From contig DASZUK010000033.1 of assembly GCA_035547695.1 (NCBI GenBank), positions 14,340 through 78,339 of the forward strand: a stretch of 64,000 bases of DNA, given 5' to 3'. Made by a program: the position numbers and the translations under genes. Below, one piece after another: positions 48,739 to 58,480 of this stretch. Numbering within the stretch: position 1 is the first letter of the stretch; every line of letters starts with the position of its first letter. The stretch is from DASZUK01 sp035547695. GTDB lineage: Bacteria > Actinomycetota > Acidimicrobiia > Acidimicrobiales > RAAP-2. Below the pieces are notes generated by a model. It was not told the origin of the DNA, ran no database searches, and saw only the letters and a program-made list of their open reading frames with translations.

Positions 48739-50090
48739 ACGGCCTTGGCGTTGCAGAACTCTTTGATGCCCAGGGCGGACAGCTCGCGGCCGTAGCCGGA
48801 CCGCTTGATGCCGCCGAACGGCATCTCCGGGGTGGAGGACACCATGGCGTTGACGAACACCTGGCCGGCCTCGATCCGGTCGACGCAGCGGGCCTGCTCG
48901 TCGGGGTCGGTGGTCCAGACGCTGGAGCCCAGGCCGAAGCTGGTGCGGTTGGCCAGGTCGATGGCCTGGTCGACGTCGGCGGCCCGCTCGACCACGGCCA
49001 CCGGCCCGAACACCTCCTCCTCGAACACCCGCATGGCCGGGGTGACCTCGGACAGGACGGTGGGCGGGTAGTACCAGCCGGGCCCGTCGGGGACGTGGCC
49101 GCCGCAGCCGACCACGGCGCCGCGGTCGGCGGCGTCGTCCACCTGGCCGGCCACCTCGTCGCGCTGGGCGGCGGAGTTGAGGGGGCCGACGTCGGTGGCC
49201 GGGTCGAAGGGGTCCCCGACGGTGAGGGCGGCCATGCCGTCGGTGAACCGGTCCAGGAACCGGTCGTAGACGTCGGCATGGGCGATGAACCGCTTGGCGG
49301 CGATGCAGGACTGGCCGTTGTTCTGCACCCGGGCCTGCACGGCGACGGCGACGGCCCGGTCCAGGTCGGCGGAGGGCAGCACCACGAACGGGTCGGAGCC
49401 GCCGAGCTCGAGGACGCACTTCTTCAACACGTCACCGGCCGCGGCGGCCACGGACCGGCCGGCGGCCTCGCTGCCGGTCAGGGTGACGGCCACCACCCGG
49501 TCGTCGGCGACGACCTTGGCGACGTCGCCGGAGCCGATCATGAGGGTGGTGAAGGCCCCGTCGGGGTAGCCGGCCCGCCGGAACAGGTCCTCCAGGTACA
49601 GGGCGGTCTGGGGGACGTTGGAGGCGTGCTTCAAGAGGCCGACGTTGCCGACCATGAGGGCGGGGGCGGCGAACCGGACGACCTGCCACAGCGGGAAGTT
49701 CCAGGGCATGACGGCCAGGACGGGCCCGAGGGGCTGCCAGCGGACCAGGCTGCGGCCGGCGGAGGACTCGATGACCTCGTCGGCCAGCAGCCGCTCGGCG
49801 TGGTCGGCGAACCAGCGCATGGCGTTGGCGCACTTGGCGGCCTCCCCCTTGGCGGAGGCGAAGGTCTTGCCCATCTCGGTGGTCAGCACCCGGGCCACGT
49901 CGGGGATCTCGCCCTCCAGCAGCTCGGCCGCGGTGGTGAGCAGCCGGGCCCGCTCCGCGAAGGTGGTGCGGCGGAAGTCGGCGAAGGTGGCGGCGGCCCG
50001 GGCCAGCAGGGCGTCGACCTGGTCGGGGGTGTGGTCGTCGAAGGTCTGCTCGACCTGGCCGGTGGCGGGGTTGGTGGTGGCGAAGGGCAT
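48726..50090 (-). CDS. Aldehyde dehydrogenase, succinate-semialdehyde-dehydrogenase-like
   Basis: NAD(P)+-dependent oxidation of an aldehyde to acid. The 454-residue protein has the ALDH sequence order: MPWNFPLWQVVRFAAPALMVGN (cofactor/oxyanion Asn), the TLTGSEAAGRSVAAAAG Rossmann turn, catalytic Glu in VLELGGSDPFVVL, catalytic Cys in NNGQSCIAAKRFIAH, and EEVFGPVAVV. The KKCVLELGGSDPF and QSCIAAKR patterns are those of the GabD/YneI-type enzymes. ATG start (MPFATTNPATGQVEQTF). Lies 10 bp downstream of the acyl-CoA synthetase. Confidence 0.92.
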   Translation of the reverse strand: MPFATTNPATGQVEQTFDDHTPDQVDALLARAAATFADFRRTTFAERARLLTTAAELLEGEIPDVARVLTTEMGKTFASAKGEAAKCANAMRWFADHAERLLADEVIESSAGRSLVRWQPLGPVLAVMPWNFPLWQVVRFAAPALMVGNVGLLKHASNVPQTALYLEDLFRRAGYPDGAFTTLMIGSGDVAKVVADDRVVAVTLTGSEAAGRSVAAAAGDVLKKCVLELGGSDPFVVLPSADLDRAVAVAVQARVQNNGQSCIAAKRFIAHADVYDRFLDRFTDGMAALTVGDPFDPATDVGPLNSAAQRDEVAGQVDDAADRGAVVGCGGHVPDGPGWYYPPTVLSEVTPAMRVFEEEVFGPVAVVERAADVDQAIDLANRTSFGLGSSVWTTDPDEQARCVDRIEAGQVFVNAMVSSTPEMPFGGIKRSGYGRELSALGIKEFCNAKAVWIA

Positions 50091-50100
50091 GGGCCGATTC

Positions 50101-51429
50101 TTACCCAACCTCACGGCGGATGAGCTTGCCGGTGGCGGTGTGGGGCAGCCGGTCGGCCCGGCGGTAGTCCTTGGGCCGCTTGTACGGGGCCAGCCGCTGG
50201 TCGGCGGCGGACCGGACGTCGGCCAGGTCGGCGTCGCCGACCACCACGGCCACCACCCGCTGCCCCCAGTCGTCGTCGGGGACCCCGATCACGGCCACCT
50301 CGTCGACGCCGGGGACCTCCATCAGGGCCGCCTCCACCTCGGCCGGGTAGACGTTGACGCCGCCGGTGATGATGAGGTCGTCGCGGCGGCCGGACAGGTA
50401 CAGGTAGCCGTCGTCGTCCAGGTGGCCGAGGTCGCCGACGGTGAAGGCGTCGCCGCGCCAGGCGGCGGCGGTGGCGGCGGGGTTGCGCCAGTACTCGAAC
50501 CGGGCGAACGGGGGTGCGTGGCACCAGACGGTGCCGGCCGGCCCGTCGCCGTCGGCAGTGACGGCCAGGCGGCGGCCGGGGCGGGCGCGGCCGACGGTGC
50601 CGGGGCGGGCCAGCCACTCGTCGGGGGAGCACGCGGTGAACTGGCCCTCGGTGGACCCGTAGAACTCCCAGACGTGGTCGGACCGCGCCATGGCGGCCCG
50701 CTTCAGCACCGGCGGGCAGGGGGACCCGGCGTGGACCAGCAGGCGGAGGGAGCCGAACCGCTCCTGGTCGCCCAGATGCGGCAACGCCAGCAGCCGCTGC
50801 AGGTGGGTGGGGGCCATGAAGGTGGTGGTGGGCCGCTGCCGCCGGAGGACGTCCAGGGCGGCGGCGGGGTCGAACCGGTCCAGGATGGCCAGGGAGCCGC
50901 CGCGGAGCAGGGTGCCGGCGGCGAACCGGATGGCGACGGTGTGGTACATCGGGGAGCACACCAGGTGGAGGTCGGCGGGGTCGAACCCCCACAGGTCGGC
51001 CTCGTCGTCGAAGACCGCGGCCGCGGTGCGGTCGTCCCACAGCCCGGTGGTGACCCCCTTGGGCCGGCCGGTGGTGCCGGAGGTGTAGTGCATCGGCCGG
51101 GTCAGCGGCCTCGGGGCCAGGTCCACCGGGGGGCCGTCGGCCAGGGCGGCCAGGGCGGCGGGGTCGAGGACGGACAGGACGGGCTCGGCGTCGTCCAGCA
51201 GCAGGTCCCGCTCGGCCGGCAGCAGGGTGGCGTTGAGCAGCACCGGGACGACCCCGGTGCGGGCGGCCCCCAGGACGGCGCAGAGGAGGTCGGCGGAGGA
51301 CGGCAGGCAGAACGCCACCCGGTCCCCGGGGCGGCAGCCGGCGGCGGCCAGGGCGCCGGCCATCCGGCGCTGCCGGTCGTCGGCCTCCGGCGGGCGCAGC
51401 GGTTCCACTGGCCGGCAGCGTAGCGACAC
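50101..51429 (-). CDS. AMP-dependent acyl-CoA synthetase, short form
   Basis: Adenylates a carboxylate for thioesterification. MHYTSGTTGRPKGVTTGLW is the P-loop (near residue 114), followed by MYHTVAIRFAAG, YGSTEGQF, and a C-terminal lid with GDLGHLDDDGYLYLSGRRDDLIITGG and the catalytic lysine in HTATGKLIRREVG. At 442 residues the N-terminal domain is about 60-80 residues shorter than usual, beginning directly with a truncated adenylation domain. GTG at 51429 is 7 bp after the MFS stop; a longer N-terminus overlapping the MFS gene is possible. Substrate unknown. Confidence 0.87.
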   Translation of the reverse strand: MSLRCRPVEPLRPPEADDRQRRMAGALAAAGCRPGDRVAFCLPSSADLLCAVLGAARTGVVPVLLNATLLPAERDLLLDDAEPVLSVLDPAALAALADGPPVDLAPRPLTRPMHYTSGTTGRPKGVTTGLWDDRTAAAVFDDEADLWGFDPADLHLVCSPMYHTVAIRFAAGTLLRGGSLAILDRFDPAAALDVLRRQRPTTTFMAPTHLQRLLALPHLGDQERFGSLRLLVHAGSPCPPVLKRAAMARSDHVWEFYGSTEGQFTACSPDEWLARPGTVGRARPGRRLAVTADGDGPAGTVWCHAPPFARFEYWRNPAATAAAWRGDAFTVGDLGHLDDDGYLYLSGRRDDLIITGGVNVYPAEVEAALMEVPGVDEVAVIGVPDDDWGQRVVAVVVGDADLADVRSAADQRLAPYKRPKDYRRADRLPHTATGKLIRREVG

Positions 51430-51436
51430 CGCGTGG

Positions 51437-52666
51437 CTACAGGGCCCCGAAGGCGGCCGGCCGCCGGACGACCACCACCAGCAGCACCGCGGCCAGCAGC
51501 GCCGCCCCGGCCACGGTGACCTCGCGGACCCCGATGTGGGCACCGACCGCCCCCTGCACCACGGCGCCGACGGGGTAGACGGTGCCGAGGGACAGCATGA
51601 ACAGGCTGAGCACCCGGCCGCGGGCGTCGGCGGGGGCCCGGAGCTGCACCACGGTGTTCAGGCCGGACAGCACCCCCATGTAGGCGAACCCGACCAGCAG
51701 GAACAGGGCGGCGGACAGCCACAGCGCCGGGGCGACGCCGTAGAGGACCAGCAGGACCGGCAGGACGAACAGGGCGGCCACCACCTGCCGGCGGCGGCCG
51801 AACCGCTTGGCCAGTCCCGGCAGCATGAGGGCGGCGGCCACCGCGCCGATGCCCTGGGCGGTGACCAGCACCGAGGTGCCGACGCTGCCGCGGTGGCCGG
51901 ACCCGAGGTGGAGCCCCTGGATGGCCATGGCGGGGACCAGGGCGATGAACGGAGAGGCCAGCAGGGCGACGACGCCGATGAGGAGGATGGCGGCCCGGCA
52001 GCCGGGCTCAGCGAAGGCCAGCCTGGCCCCCTCGGCGATCCGGCGGACGATGTGCACGGGCTCGGCCGCCGGCACCACCGCCGGCAGCCGGACCAGCAGG
52101 AGGGCCACCACCACGGCGACGAACGACACTGCGTTGCAGGCGAAGGCCAGCGCATAGGACCCGAGGGCCAGCACGATGCCGGCCAGCGCCGGCCCGACCA
52201 CCCGGCCCAGGTTGTACTGGGCGGACGACAGGGCCACCGCGGCCAGCAGGTCGTCCCGGTCGGCCACCAGGTCCGGCAGCATGGCCTGGTACGCCGGCAG
52301 CCCGACCGCGGCGGCCGACCCGCCCAGGAAGGCCACCAGCACCGCCACCGCCGGCGGGGCGTCCCCCACCGCGGACAGCACCGCCAACACGGTGGCGCAG
52401 GCCGCCTCGGCCAGGGTGGTGGCCATCAGCCACCGCCGCCGGTCCAGCCGGTCGGCCAGCGCCCCGCCGAACGGGGCCAGCAACCCGTTGGGCAGGAACG
52501 CCGCCGCCGCCACCAGCCCGGTCCACAGGGCGTTGTGGGTACGGGCGGTCACCAGGATGCCCAGGGCCACCGCCTGCATCCAGGACCCCACGTTGGACAC
52601 CAGCGCCGCCGACCACAGCAGGGCGAAGTTGCGCGACCGCAGCGGTCGGAGGGAGGCCGGCGACAT
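51437..52666 (-). CDS. MFS transporter, EntS/macrolide-efflux-like (12 TM)
   Basis: 409-residue permease with about 12 membrane helices. SRNFALLWSAALVSNVGSWMQAVALGILV in TM1 and ADRLDRRRWLMATTLAEAACA (motif A) are typical of the DHA3/EntS-like exporters (TIGR00900 type). ATG start (MSPASLRPLRSRNFALLW). First gene of an MFS-synthetase-ALDH-desulfurase stretch. Export of a small lipophilic molecule or siderophore is possible; substrate not predictable. Confidence 0.87.
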   Translation of the reverse strand: MSPASLRPLRSRNFALLWSAALVSNVGSWMQAVALGILVTARTHNALWTGLVAAAAFLPNGLLAPFGGALADRLDRRRWLMATTLAEAACATVLAVLSAVGDAPPAVAVLVAFLGGSAAAVGLPAYQAMLPDLVADRDDLLAAVALSSAQYNLGRVVGPALAGIVLALGSYALAFACNAVSFVAVVVALLLVRLPAVVPAAEPVHIVRRIAEGARLAFAEPGCRAAILLIGVVALLASPFIALVPAMAIQGLHLGSGHRGSVGTSVLVTAQGIGAVAAALMLPGLAKRFGRRRQVVAALFVLPVLLVLYGVAPALWLSAALFLLVGFAYMGVLSGLNTVVQLRAPADARGRVLSLFMLSLGTVYPVGAVVQGAVGAHIGVREVTVAGAALLAAVLLVVVVRRPAAFGAL

Positions 52667-52724
52667 CGCCGCCCGGTCTAGTCGCGACGCAACGGGGGCT
52701 ACGCCGCCGCCGGGCCCGGCCCCG

Positions 52725-53951
52725 TTAGGCCGCTGGCGGGTCCGGCCCGGCCCGTGCCGCCGGCCCCACCCACCGGGCCCCGTCCGGTCCCCGGACCACC
52801 CGGAACCCGTACAGGGTCTTCTGCTTGTGATGGTGGGTACAGAGGAGCTGTAGGTTGGCCAGCTCGGTCGGGCCACCCTTGGCGAACTCCCGGTCGTGGT
52901 CGATCTGGAGGTACTTGGTGTTGGGGCACCCCGGCACCACGCAGCGCCCGCCGTCTCGTTGCCACAGGGCGGTGCGCAGCCTGGTGGGGATGGTCCGCAT
53001 GCGTGACGTGATGGTCCGGACGTCGTCGCCGTCGCGGACGACGAGCCCGGCCCAGCAGTCCCCGAGCAGGTCCTGGGCCACGGCCACCGGGATGGACCCC
53101 ACCCCTCGGATCTCGCAGACCTCGTCGCCGTCGACCGAGCCACGTTTGAGGGCCGCCAGGTCCACCTGGACATCCACCTGCGCCCTGGGCCGGGTGGCCG
53201 GTTCCCCGCAGACCACCCGGACCAGGGCGTCGGCCAGGTAGGCCTCGTCTCTTGTCCGTCGTCCGTCCGTTCGGGCCTCCTTGAAGACCTGCTGGCGTTC
53301 TGCGTCCAGGACCGAGGCCACCCGGGCCCCGTCCAGGCGGGTCAGCCGGCCCGAGAGGCGCACCCCGCCGGCCTCTGTGGGGGTGAGCCGCAAGAACCGC
53401 TGTTCGTGGGCCCGGCGTTCTTTGGCCAGCTCGGTGGCTTCGCCCAACGCCTGGCGCGTGATCCGAGCGGCGGCCTCCTTGAGCTCTCGGAACGAGGCCT
53501 GCTCGGCCCGTTCGATCAGTCGTTCCTGGGAGGACGGATCGAGCGCCCCGGCCCCGGCCACCACCTTGGCCTGGGCCGCCGACAGCTTCCCGTCACCGAA
53601 CGCCTCGCCCACCAGGGGGGCCTGGGCCAGCTTGTCGGCCAGCGCCAGCACCCCCTTGGCCGCCCCGGTGGACTCCCCGCTCACCCCGGCCAGCCAGCTT
53701 GCGGCGTCGTGGTGGCCGGTCGTCTCGTAGGCCCGGGTGTCGGCCACCCGCTTGGCGTAGCGGGCCCGTAGGGCCGCCCCCAGGCGTTCGAGCTCCACCC
53801 CCAGCCGCACCAGGACGGCGGCGTCGGGGCCGCTCAGCCGGTCGGGGGACAGCCCGGCCAGGTCGGCCCGTATGGCGGTGACGTGCGCTTGGACGGCGGC
53901 GGTCGATCCCACGACGCCATGGTGGCAGGGGGGTGTGTCAGCGGGGCCCAT
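52725..53951 (-). CDS. DUF222/HNH endonuclease domain protein (13E12-repeat-like)
   Basis: 408-residue protein with an N-terminal helical DUF222 (13E12-like) domain (about 25-300) and a C-terminal HNH domain: RDGGRCVVPGCPNTKYLQIDHDREFAKGGPTELANLQLLCTHHHKQK, with the CxxC, IDHD and HHHK residues of the beta-beta-alpha-metal fold. Such genes are numerous in actinobacteria and are often mobile or repetitive; biological role unclear. ATG at 53951 is preferred, with a GTG near residue 12 as alternative. Upstream, 187 bp without a gene separate it from the KTSC gene. Confidence 0.85.
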   Translation of the reverse strand: MGPADTPPCHHGVVGSTAAVQAHVTAIRADLAGLSPDRLSGPDAAVLVRLGVELERLGAALRARYAKRVADTRAYETTGHHDAASWLAGVSGESTGAAKGVLALADKLAQAPLVGEAFGDGKLSAAQAKVVAGAGALDPSSQERLIERAEQASFRELKEAAARITRQALGEATELAKERRAHEQRFLRLTPTEAGGVRLSGRLTRLDGARVASVLDAERQQVFKEARTDGRRTRDEAYLADALVRVVCGEPATRPRAQVDVQVDLAALKRGSVDGDEVCEIRGVGSIPVAVAQDLLGDCWAGLVVRDGDDVRTITSRMRTIPTRLRTALWQRDGGRCVVPGCPNTKYLQIDHDREFAKGGPTELANLQLLCTHHHKQKTLYGFRVVRGPDGARWVGPAARAGPDPPAA

Positions 53952-54138
53952 GGACAGGGCCCGACGGCGATCACTGCAAGCCGGCAGCCGCCGATGGAAG
54001 GGAGGGAGGCGCCGTCGGCCAGGAGCCTTCACTCGACGTCTACTGGTGCGATGCCCCGAAGAACGTCCGCCCGCCGCCGGCAGGTGGCCGACGAGAGGGC
54101 TGGTTCCTCGACGGGTGACCGGCCGTAGCCTGGGGAGC

Positions 54139-54348
54139 ATGGTGCGGCTGCAGCCGGTGGTCTCCGACGCCATCGCCGGGTACGACTACGACCCCGACAC
54201 CGGGGTGCTGACGGTGGCGTTCCGCACCGGCGGGGTGTACGAGTACGACGACGTCACCCCGGAGCTGGCCGACGAGTTCTCGCAGCCGCACCCCTGGCAC
54301 CGGGTCCAGGGCGACGTCACCGCCCTCCACTACCGCCGCATCGGCTGA
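54139..54348 (+). CDS. KTSC domain protein
   Basis: 69-residue protein consisting of one KTSC domain: VSDAIAGYDYDPDTGVLTVAFRTGGVYEYDDVTPELADEF. In this family (named for a domain also found at the C-terminus of a lysyl-tRNA synthetase) the role is probably RNA or nucleic-acid binding, but it is poorly characterised. ATG preceded by GGGGAG. It stands between the HNH gene and the helicase, transcribed toward the helicase end; the 95-bp gap after it (54349-54443) shows no gene or clear terminator. Confidence 0.8.
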   Translation: MVRLQPVVSDAIAGYDYDPDTGVLTVAFRTGGVYEYDDVTPELADEFSQPHPWHRVQGDVTALHYRRIG

Positions 54349-54443
54349 CCCCGAGGGCGGCCGCCGAGGGTGCCGCATCAGCCGACCCCCCAGGACGGCA
54401 CCGCTGCCCGCAGCGCCCGAACCGCCGCCCGAACCCCGCTCCC

Positions 54444-57400
54444 CTACCCGCCGCCGAACGGCTGGGCGCACTCCACGAAGCGGCACAGGGCGTTGGCGAG
54501 CTGGACCTGCCGGGTGGTGCGGCACCGGGGGGCGAGGAGGGCGGGGCTGCAGGCCAGGACGGCCAGCCCACGGGCGCGGGAGACGGCGACGTTGAGGCGG
54601 TTGAGGGAGAACAGGAACTCGAAGTCGCGGGGGAGGTCGTCGGCGGTGCTGGTGGCCATGGAGTAGAAGACCACCGGGGCCTCGCGGCCCTGGAACCGGT
54701 CGACGGTGCCGGCCTCTACCCCGTCGGGCAGCCGGGCCCGGAGGGCGGCGATGTGGGCGTTGTAGGGGGTGACCACCAGGACGTCGGCGGGGAGGAGCGG
54801 CCGGCGGGCACCGGCGGCGTCGGTCCACTGCCGTCCCAGCACGGAACGGACGGCCCGGTCGACGGCGTCGGCCTCGTCGGCCGACGAGGTCCGGTTGCCG
54901 TGGTGGGGCACCGCCAGCCACCGCAGCCCGGACCCTTCCCCGTCCACCGCCTGGCGGTCGAGGCCGTCGACGGGGACCAGCTTGCCGTCGTAGGCCACCT
55001 CGGACACGAAGGCGCAGACGGCGGGGTGCATCCGGCGGGTCTGGTCCAAGAACAGGCCCAGGTGGTCGGGCATGGTGGGGGCGGGGCCGATGACGTGGCC
55101 GAGGGCGGACACGTCGGTGCCGTCGGGGTGGGCGGCCTGCACCGGCTGGTCAAGCTGGGCGGGGTCACCGACCAGGACGGCGTCGGTGGCCGCGGCCATG
55201 GAGGCCAGGGCGTTGGCCAGGCTGACCTGTCCGGCCTCGTCGACGACCAGCAGGTCCAGCCGGCCGGCCATCTCCTCCCGGCCCAGCAGCCAGGCGGTGG
55301 CGCCGACCACGTCGACCTGGCCACGGTCCAATAGGGCCACCACCTCCCGGTTGGATGCCACGTTGGCCACCCCGGGCACCGCCGGGTCGTCGGGGTCGGC
55401 CTTGTGCACCACCCGCAGCTCCGGGGCCTGGGCCACCGCGGCGGCCAGCAGGTGGTCGATGACGCGGTGGCTGTTGGCGGTGACCCCCACCCGCTTGCCG
55501 GCCCGGACGGCGTCGACGATCACCCGGGCAGCCGAATAGGTCTTGCCGGAGCCGGGTGGCCCCTGCACCGGCAGGGCGGCCCCGTCCAGCCGGCCGGCCA
55601 GGCGCTGCAGGGCGTCGGACCCGTGCTCCCCCGGCCGGGCCAACCGCCCGTCTCCGTCGCCACCGGCCAGCCGGGGCGGCCGGCGCAGCAGCAACTGCCG
55701 GCCGGCCCGCCATGTGGGCAGCGCGGAGCCCAGGCCGTGGTCGACCACCCAGCGGGCCATCCGGAGCAGGGCGTACCGGAGGACGTAGTCGGGCACCGGG
55801 GCACCGGGGATGAGGGCGTACGGATGCGGCGGGTCGGCGGCCACCCCGCGGCGCAGGGTCAGGGTGCCGCGGCCGGACCGGTCGGCGGCGTGGAGGGCGA
55901 CCAGGCGGCCCGGGGAACCGCCGGTGGCGGGGTCGGTGGGCCGGTCACCGACCCGGAGGCCGACGTCCTGGGCCGGGAAGGAGTACCGGTGGTCCTGGGA
56001 CTGCTTGACCCGGGGGCCGGGGCCGTCGTAGCGGAGGCCGGCCACCGCGGCGCGGTCCTCCACCAGGTCGTCCACCGGGAGCTCCAGCCGGGCGAACCGG
56101 TCCCGCCACTCCGCGGCGGCCTCGCGGTGGTGGAACTTGAGCAGGTGCCCCAGCATGGCCCGGCCGTGCTGGTCGGCGTCCCGGTCCGCCGGGTCGTCGG
56201 GCACCCCCTCCCACAGGGCGGCCGCGGCGGCTTCGGCGTCGGCCAGCCAGTCGGCCAGCCGGGTGCCCACCGCCCCGGAACCGTCGGCGCCGGCCTCCCG
56301 GCCGGCCCGGGCCGGCTGCCCGTCCCCCTCCGCGAGGCGGCCACCGTCCTCCCCGCCACCGGCGCCGTCGACGCCTGCATCCTCCCCTCCACCGGCGCCA
56401 CCGCGATCAACGCCACCGGCGCCATCACCAGCGGCGCCATCACCACCGCCGCCGGCGCCGCGGGCTGTGGCCTGCCGGACACCGAGCAGCCAGCCACGGA
56501 GGGCCAGGGTGGACCGGCAGTCGACCTCGTTGTAGTCGGCGATGCGCTGCCGGAGGGCGTCGTCCGGTGGGTCGGAGTCCAGCCACTGCTGGTACATGGC
56601 CAGGCTGTCGTCGGCGGTGCGGACGTCGCCGGTTCGGCGGAGGCCGTAGAGGGGTTCGAGGTCCTTGATGGAGTAGGACTCGGCCCCGACGACCAGGGAG
56701 TGGCGGACCACCTGGTACAGGTCGACGAGGACGCCGTCGCGGAGCAGGTCGGCCACCTGCTCCTCGCGGACGCCGTGGCGGTTGGACAGCCGGGACAGGG
56801 CGGACCGCTCGTAGGGGGCGTAGTGGTAGACGTGCAGGCCGGGGTGCCGGCGGCGGCGGTCGGCCAGGTGGTCCATGAACTGCTCGAAGGCCAGCCGTTC
56901 GCCGGCGCGGTCGTCGGCGAAGAGGTGGTGGTAGGTGCCGGTGGCGTCGACCCAGCCGAACAGGTACTCCAGGCCGCCGTCGTCGGCGTACGGGAACCCC
57001 TCCAGGTCGAAGAACAGGTCGCCGTCGTCCGGCTCGGGCAGGGCGGCCAGGCTGTGCCCCCCGCCGCTGTGTTCCCCGGCGGGCCCCCCGGCGGCGTGCT
57101 CCCCGGCGGGCCACCCGGCGGCGGGCAGCAGTTCCCAGGACAGGACGCCGTCGGTGCGGCTGCGGACCTGCTGGGCGGCCTGCCGGTGCAGCCGGCGGAA
57201 CGGGCCGTCACCGATGGCCGCCCCGGCCGGCGGCTCGGCCGGGGCGGCGGCCAGGGCGGCGACGGTGGCGATGCCGGCCCGCTCCAACCGGTCGACCTGC
57301 TGCCGGCGGATGCCGGCGACCAGGGACAGGTGGTCGTCGGCCCGGCGGCGGTCCCGGCAGGCGGGGTCCCAGCGGCAGAGGGCGCAGTGGTCGACCGGGT

Positions 57401-58022
57401 ACGGGTACGGCGGCGGGGCGTCCAGGGCGGCGGTGAACCGGGCCATGGTGGCCCGGAGGTAGGCGGCGACGGCGACGTAGGGGAACCGCCGGTCGGTGCC
57501 GTCGCCGAGGGCCAGCACCAACTGGTCGGGGTCGGCCCCCTGCAGGGGGGCCAGGAGGTGGCCGTACAGGGCGACCTGCAGCAGGGCGGTGGCCCGGGCG
57601 TGGCGGGCCAGCTTGGTGTCGACGACGTCGTACCGGAACGGCCCCAGGGCGGAGGGGCGGTCGGTGCGGACCAGGAAGTCGGGGTGCCCCAGCCAAGCGC
57701 CGTCGAAGAAGGTGCCCTGGTAGACGACGTCGTAGCCGGCCGCCAGGGCGGCCACGGTGCGGGCCTGGGCGTCGAGCAGGCTGTCCCGGCTGCCGACGTC
57801 GGGACGGTCCAGCTCGGCCACCCGCCGGCCGGCGTCCCGCAGCCGGGCCAGGTAGGCGGCCTCGTGCCGGTCGCCGTACCGGGCGGACAGCGGTTCGGGC
57901 GCCGGAGGCCTGGGCAGCTCGCCGGCCAGCGCCCGGCGGTCGAGGATGGGCAGGTGCCCGCAGGCCAGGAACCCGCTGAGGTCGCTGGCGCTGAAGACCG
58001 GGGACCCGTCCAGGAGGAACAC
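54444..58022 (-). CDS. TM0106-family RecB-like nuclease fused to SF1 helicase
   Basis: 1192-residue protein. N-terminus: RecB-like nuclease region (about 1-290), with DVVDTKLARHARATALLQVALYG as the D-x-K-like site and a Cys-rich CALCRWDPACRDRRR that may hold Fe-S. Middle: RNase H-like DEDD segment starting LFFDLEGFPYADDGGLEYLFGW (about 345-510). C-terminus: SF1 helicase (about 780-1192) with Walker A GPPGSGKTYSAARV, Walker B VVDEAGQVSLANAL, and motif VI NRLNVAVSRARGLAVL. A Gly/Asp/Ala-rich linker of about 45 residues joins the last two parts. Likely DNA repair or nucleic-acid defence. GTG start. Confidence 0.88.
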   Translation of the reverse strand: MFLLDGSPVFSASDLSGFLACGHLPILDRRALAGELPRPPAPEPLSARYGDRHEAAYLARLRDAGRRVAELDRPDVGSRDSLLDAQARTVAALAAGYDVVYQGTFFDGAWLGHPDFLVRTDRPSALGPFRYDVVDTKLARHARATALLQVALYGHLLAPLQGADPDQLVLALGDGTDRRFPYVAVAAYLRATMARFTAALDAPPPYPYPVDHCALCRWDPACRDRRRADDHLSLVAGIRRQQVDRLERAGIATVAALAAAPAEPPAGAAIGDGPFRRLHRQAAQQVRSRTDGVLSWELLPAAGWPAGEHAAGGPAGEHSGGGHSLAALPEPDDGDLFFDLEGFPYADDGGLEYLFGWVDATGTYHHLFADDRAGERLAFEQFMDHLADRRRRHPGLHVYHYAPYERSALSRLSNRHGVREEQVADLLRDGVLVDLYQVVRHSLVVGAESYSIKDLEPLYGLRRTGDVRTADDSLAMYQQWLDSDPPDDALRQRIADYNEVDCRSTLALRGWLLGVRQATARGAGGGGDGAAGDGAGGVDRGGAGGGEDAGVDGAGGGEDGGRLAEGDGQPARAGREAGADGSGAVGTRLADWLADAEAAAAALWEGVPDDPADRDADQHGRAMLGHLLKFHHREAAAEWRDRFARLELPVDDLVEDRAAVAGLRYDGPGPRVKQSQDHRYSFPAQDVGLRVGDRPTDPATGGSPGRLVALHAADRSGRGTLTLRRGVAADPPHPYALIPGAPVPDYVLRYALLRMARWVVDHGLGSALPTWRAGRQLLLRRPPRLAGGDGDGRLARPGEHGSDALQRLAGRLDGAALPVQGPPGSGKTYSAARVIVDAVRAGKRVGVTANSHRVIDHLLAAAVAQAPELRVVHKADPDDPAVPGVANVASNREVVALLDRGQVDVVGATAWLLGREEMAGRLDLLVVDEAGQVSLANALASMAAATDAVLVGDPAQLDQPVQAAHPDGTDVSALGHVIGPAPTMPDHLGLFLDQTRRMHPAVCAFVSEVAYDGKLVPVDGLDRQAVDGEGSGLRWLAVPHHGNRTSSADEADAVDRAVRSVLGRQWTDAAGARRPLLPADVLVVTPYNAHIAALRARLPDGVEAGTVDRFQGREAPVVFYSMATSTADDLPRDFEFLFSLNRLNVAVSRARGLAVLACSPALLAPRCRTTRQVQLANALCRFVECAQPFGGG

Positions 58023-58024
58023 GT

Positions 58025-58438
58025 TCAGCCGGGCGGCCGGGAGCCGGGCACCCCTCCACCGGGCGGCCCCCCACCGGGCACCCCTCCACCGGGCCCCCCA
58101 CCAGGCGGCGGGGTGCGGACGACCACGACGGGGTGGTCGGGGTCCAGGCGGACGGCGAACGGCTGGTCGCCGTCGTCGGCGTCGCCGCGGTCCCGGACGA
58201 CGACCACCTCGTCGTCGTTGCGGCCGTACATGGCGTTGGCCAGCCCCAGCATGGCCTGGCCGAGGGCCTGGCCGCCGCTGGACCGGGTGAGACGGCCCAG
58301 GGCGGTGACCGGCCGGTCGTCGGGGTAGTCGGGGTCGGTGGCCCGGAGCCAGGCCAGCCACTGGTCGTCGGACCAGTCGTCGGCGTCGGCGGGCGGGTCC
58401 CCGAACACCTGCGGCGGCCCCTGGTCGGGCGAGGTCAC
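58025..58438 (-). CDS. Small acidic protein with a Gly-Pro repeat tail
   Basis: 137 residues, unrecognised. The N-terminal 85 residues are polar and acidic with DDWSDDQWLAWLRATDPDYPDD and a SSGGQALGQAMLGLANAMYG helix; the C-terminal 30 or so are Gly/Pro repeats (units such as PGGGVPGGGPP) encoded by a CACCGGGC-type tandem repeat at about 58040-58110. No signal or membrane segment. Start GTG; stop lies 2 bp before the helicase GTG, so it is the first gene of that unit. Function unknown. Confidence 0.65.
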   Translation of the reverse strand: MTSPDQGPPQVFGDPPADADDWSDDQWLAWLRATDPDYPDDRPVTALGRLTRSSGGQALGQAMLGLANAMYGRNDDEVVVVRDRGDADDGDQPFAVRLDPDHPVVVVRTPPPGGGPGGGVPGGGPPGGGVPGSRPPG

Positions 58439-58480
58439 CGCTCCACGGTACCCGTGACGGGCCGGCGGTAGCATGGGAGG

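Noticed and set aside
52725..53951. HNH gene as part of a mobile intron or intein
   Set aside because: The DUF222 plus HNH architecture is a common free-standing actinobacterial family and the neighbours are not interrupted.
55404..58328. Long plus-strand open frame opposite the nuclease-helicase
   Set aside because: Gly/Val/Gln-rich shadow of the real gene; no start signal or family motif.
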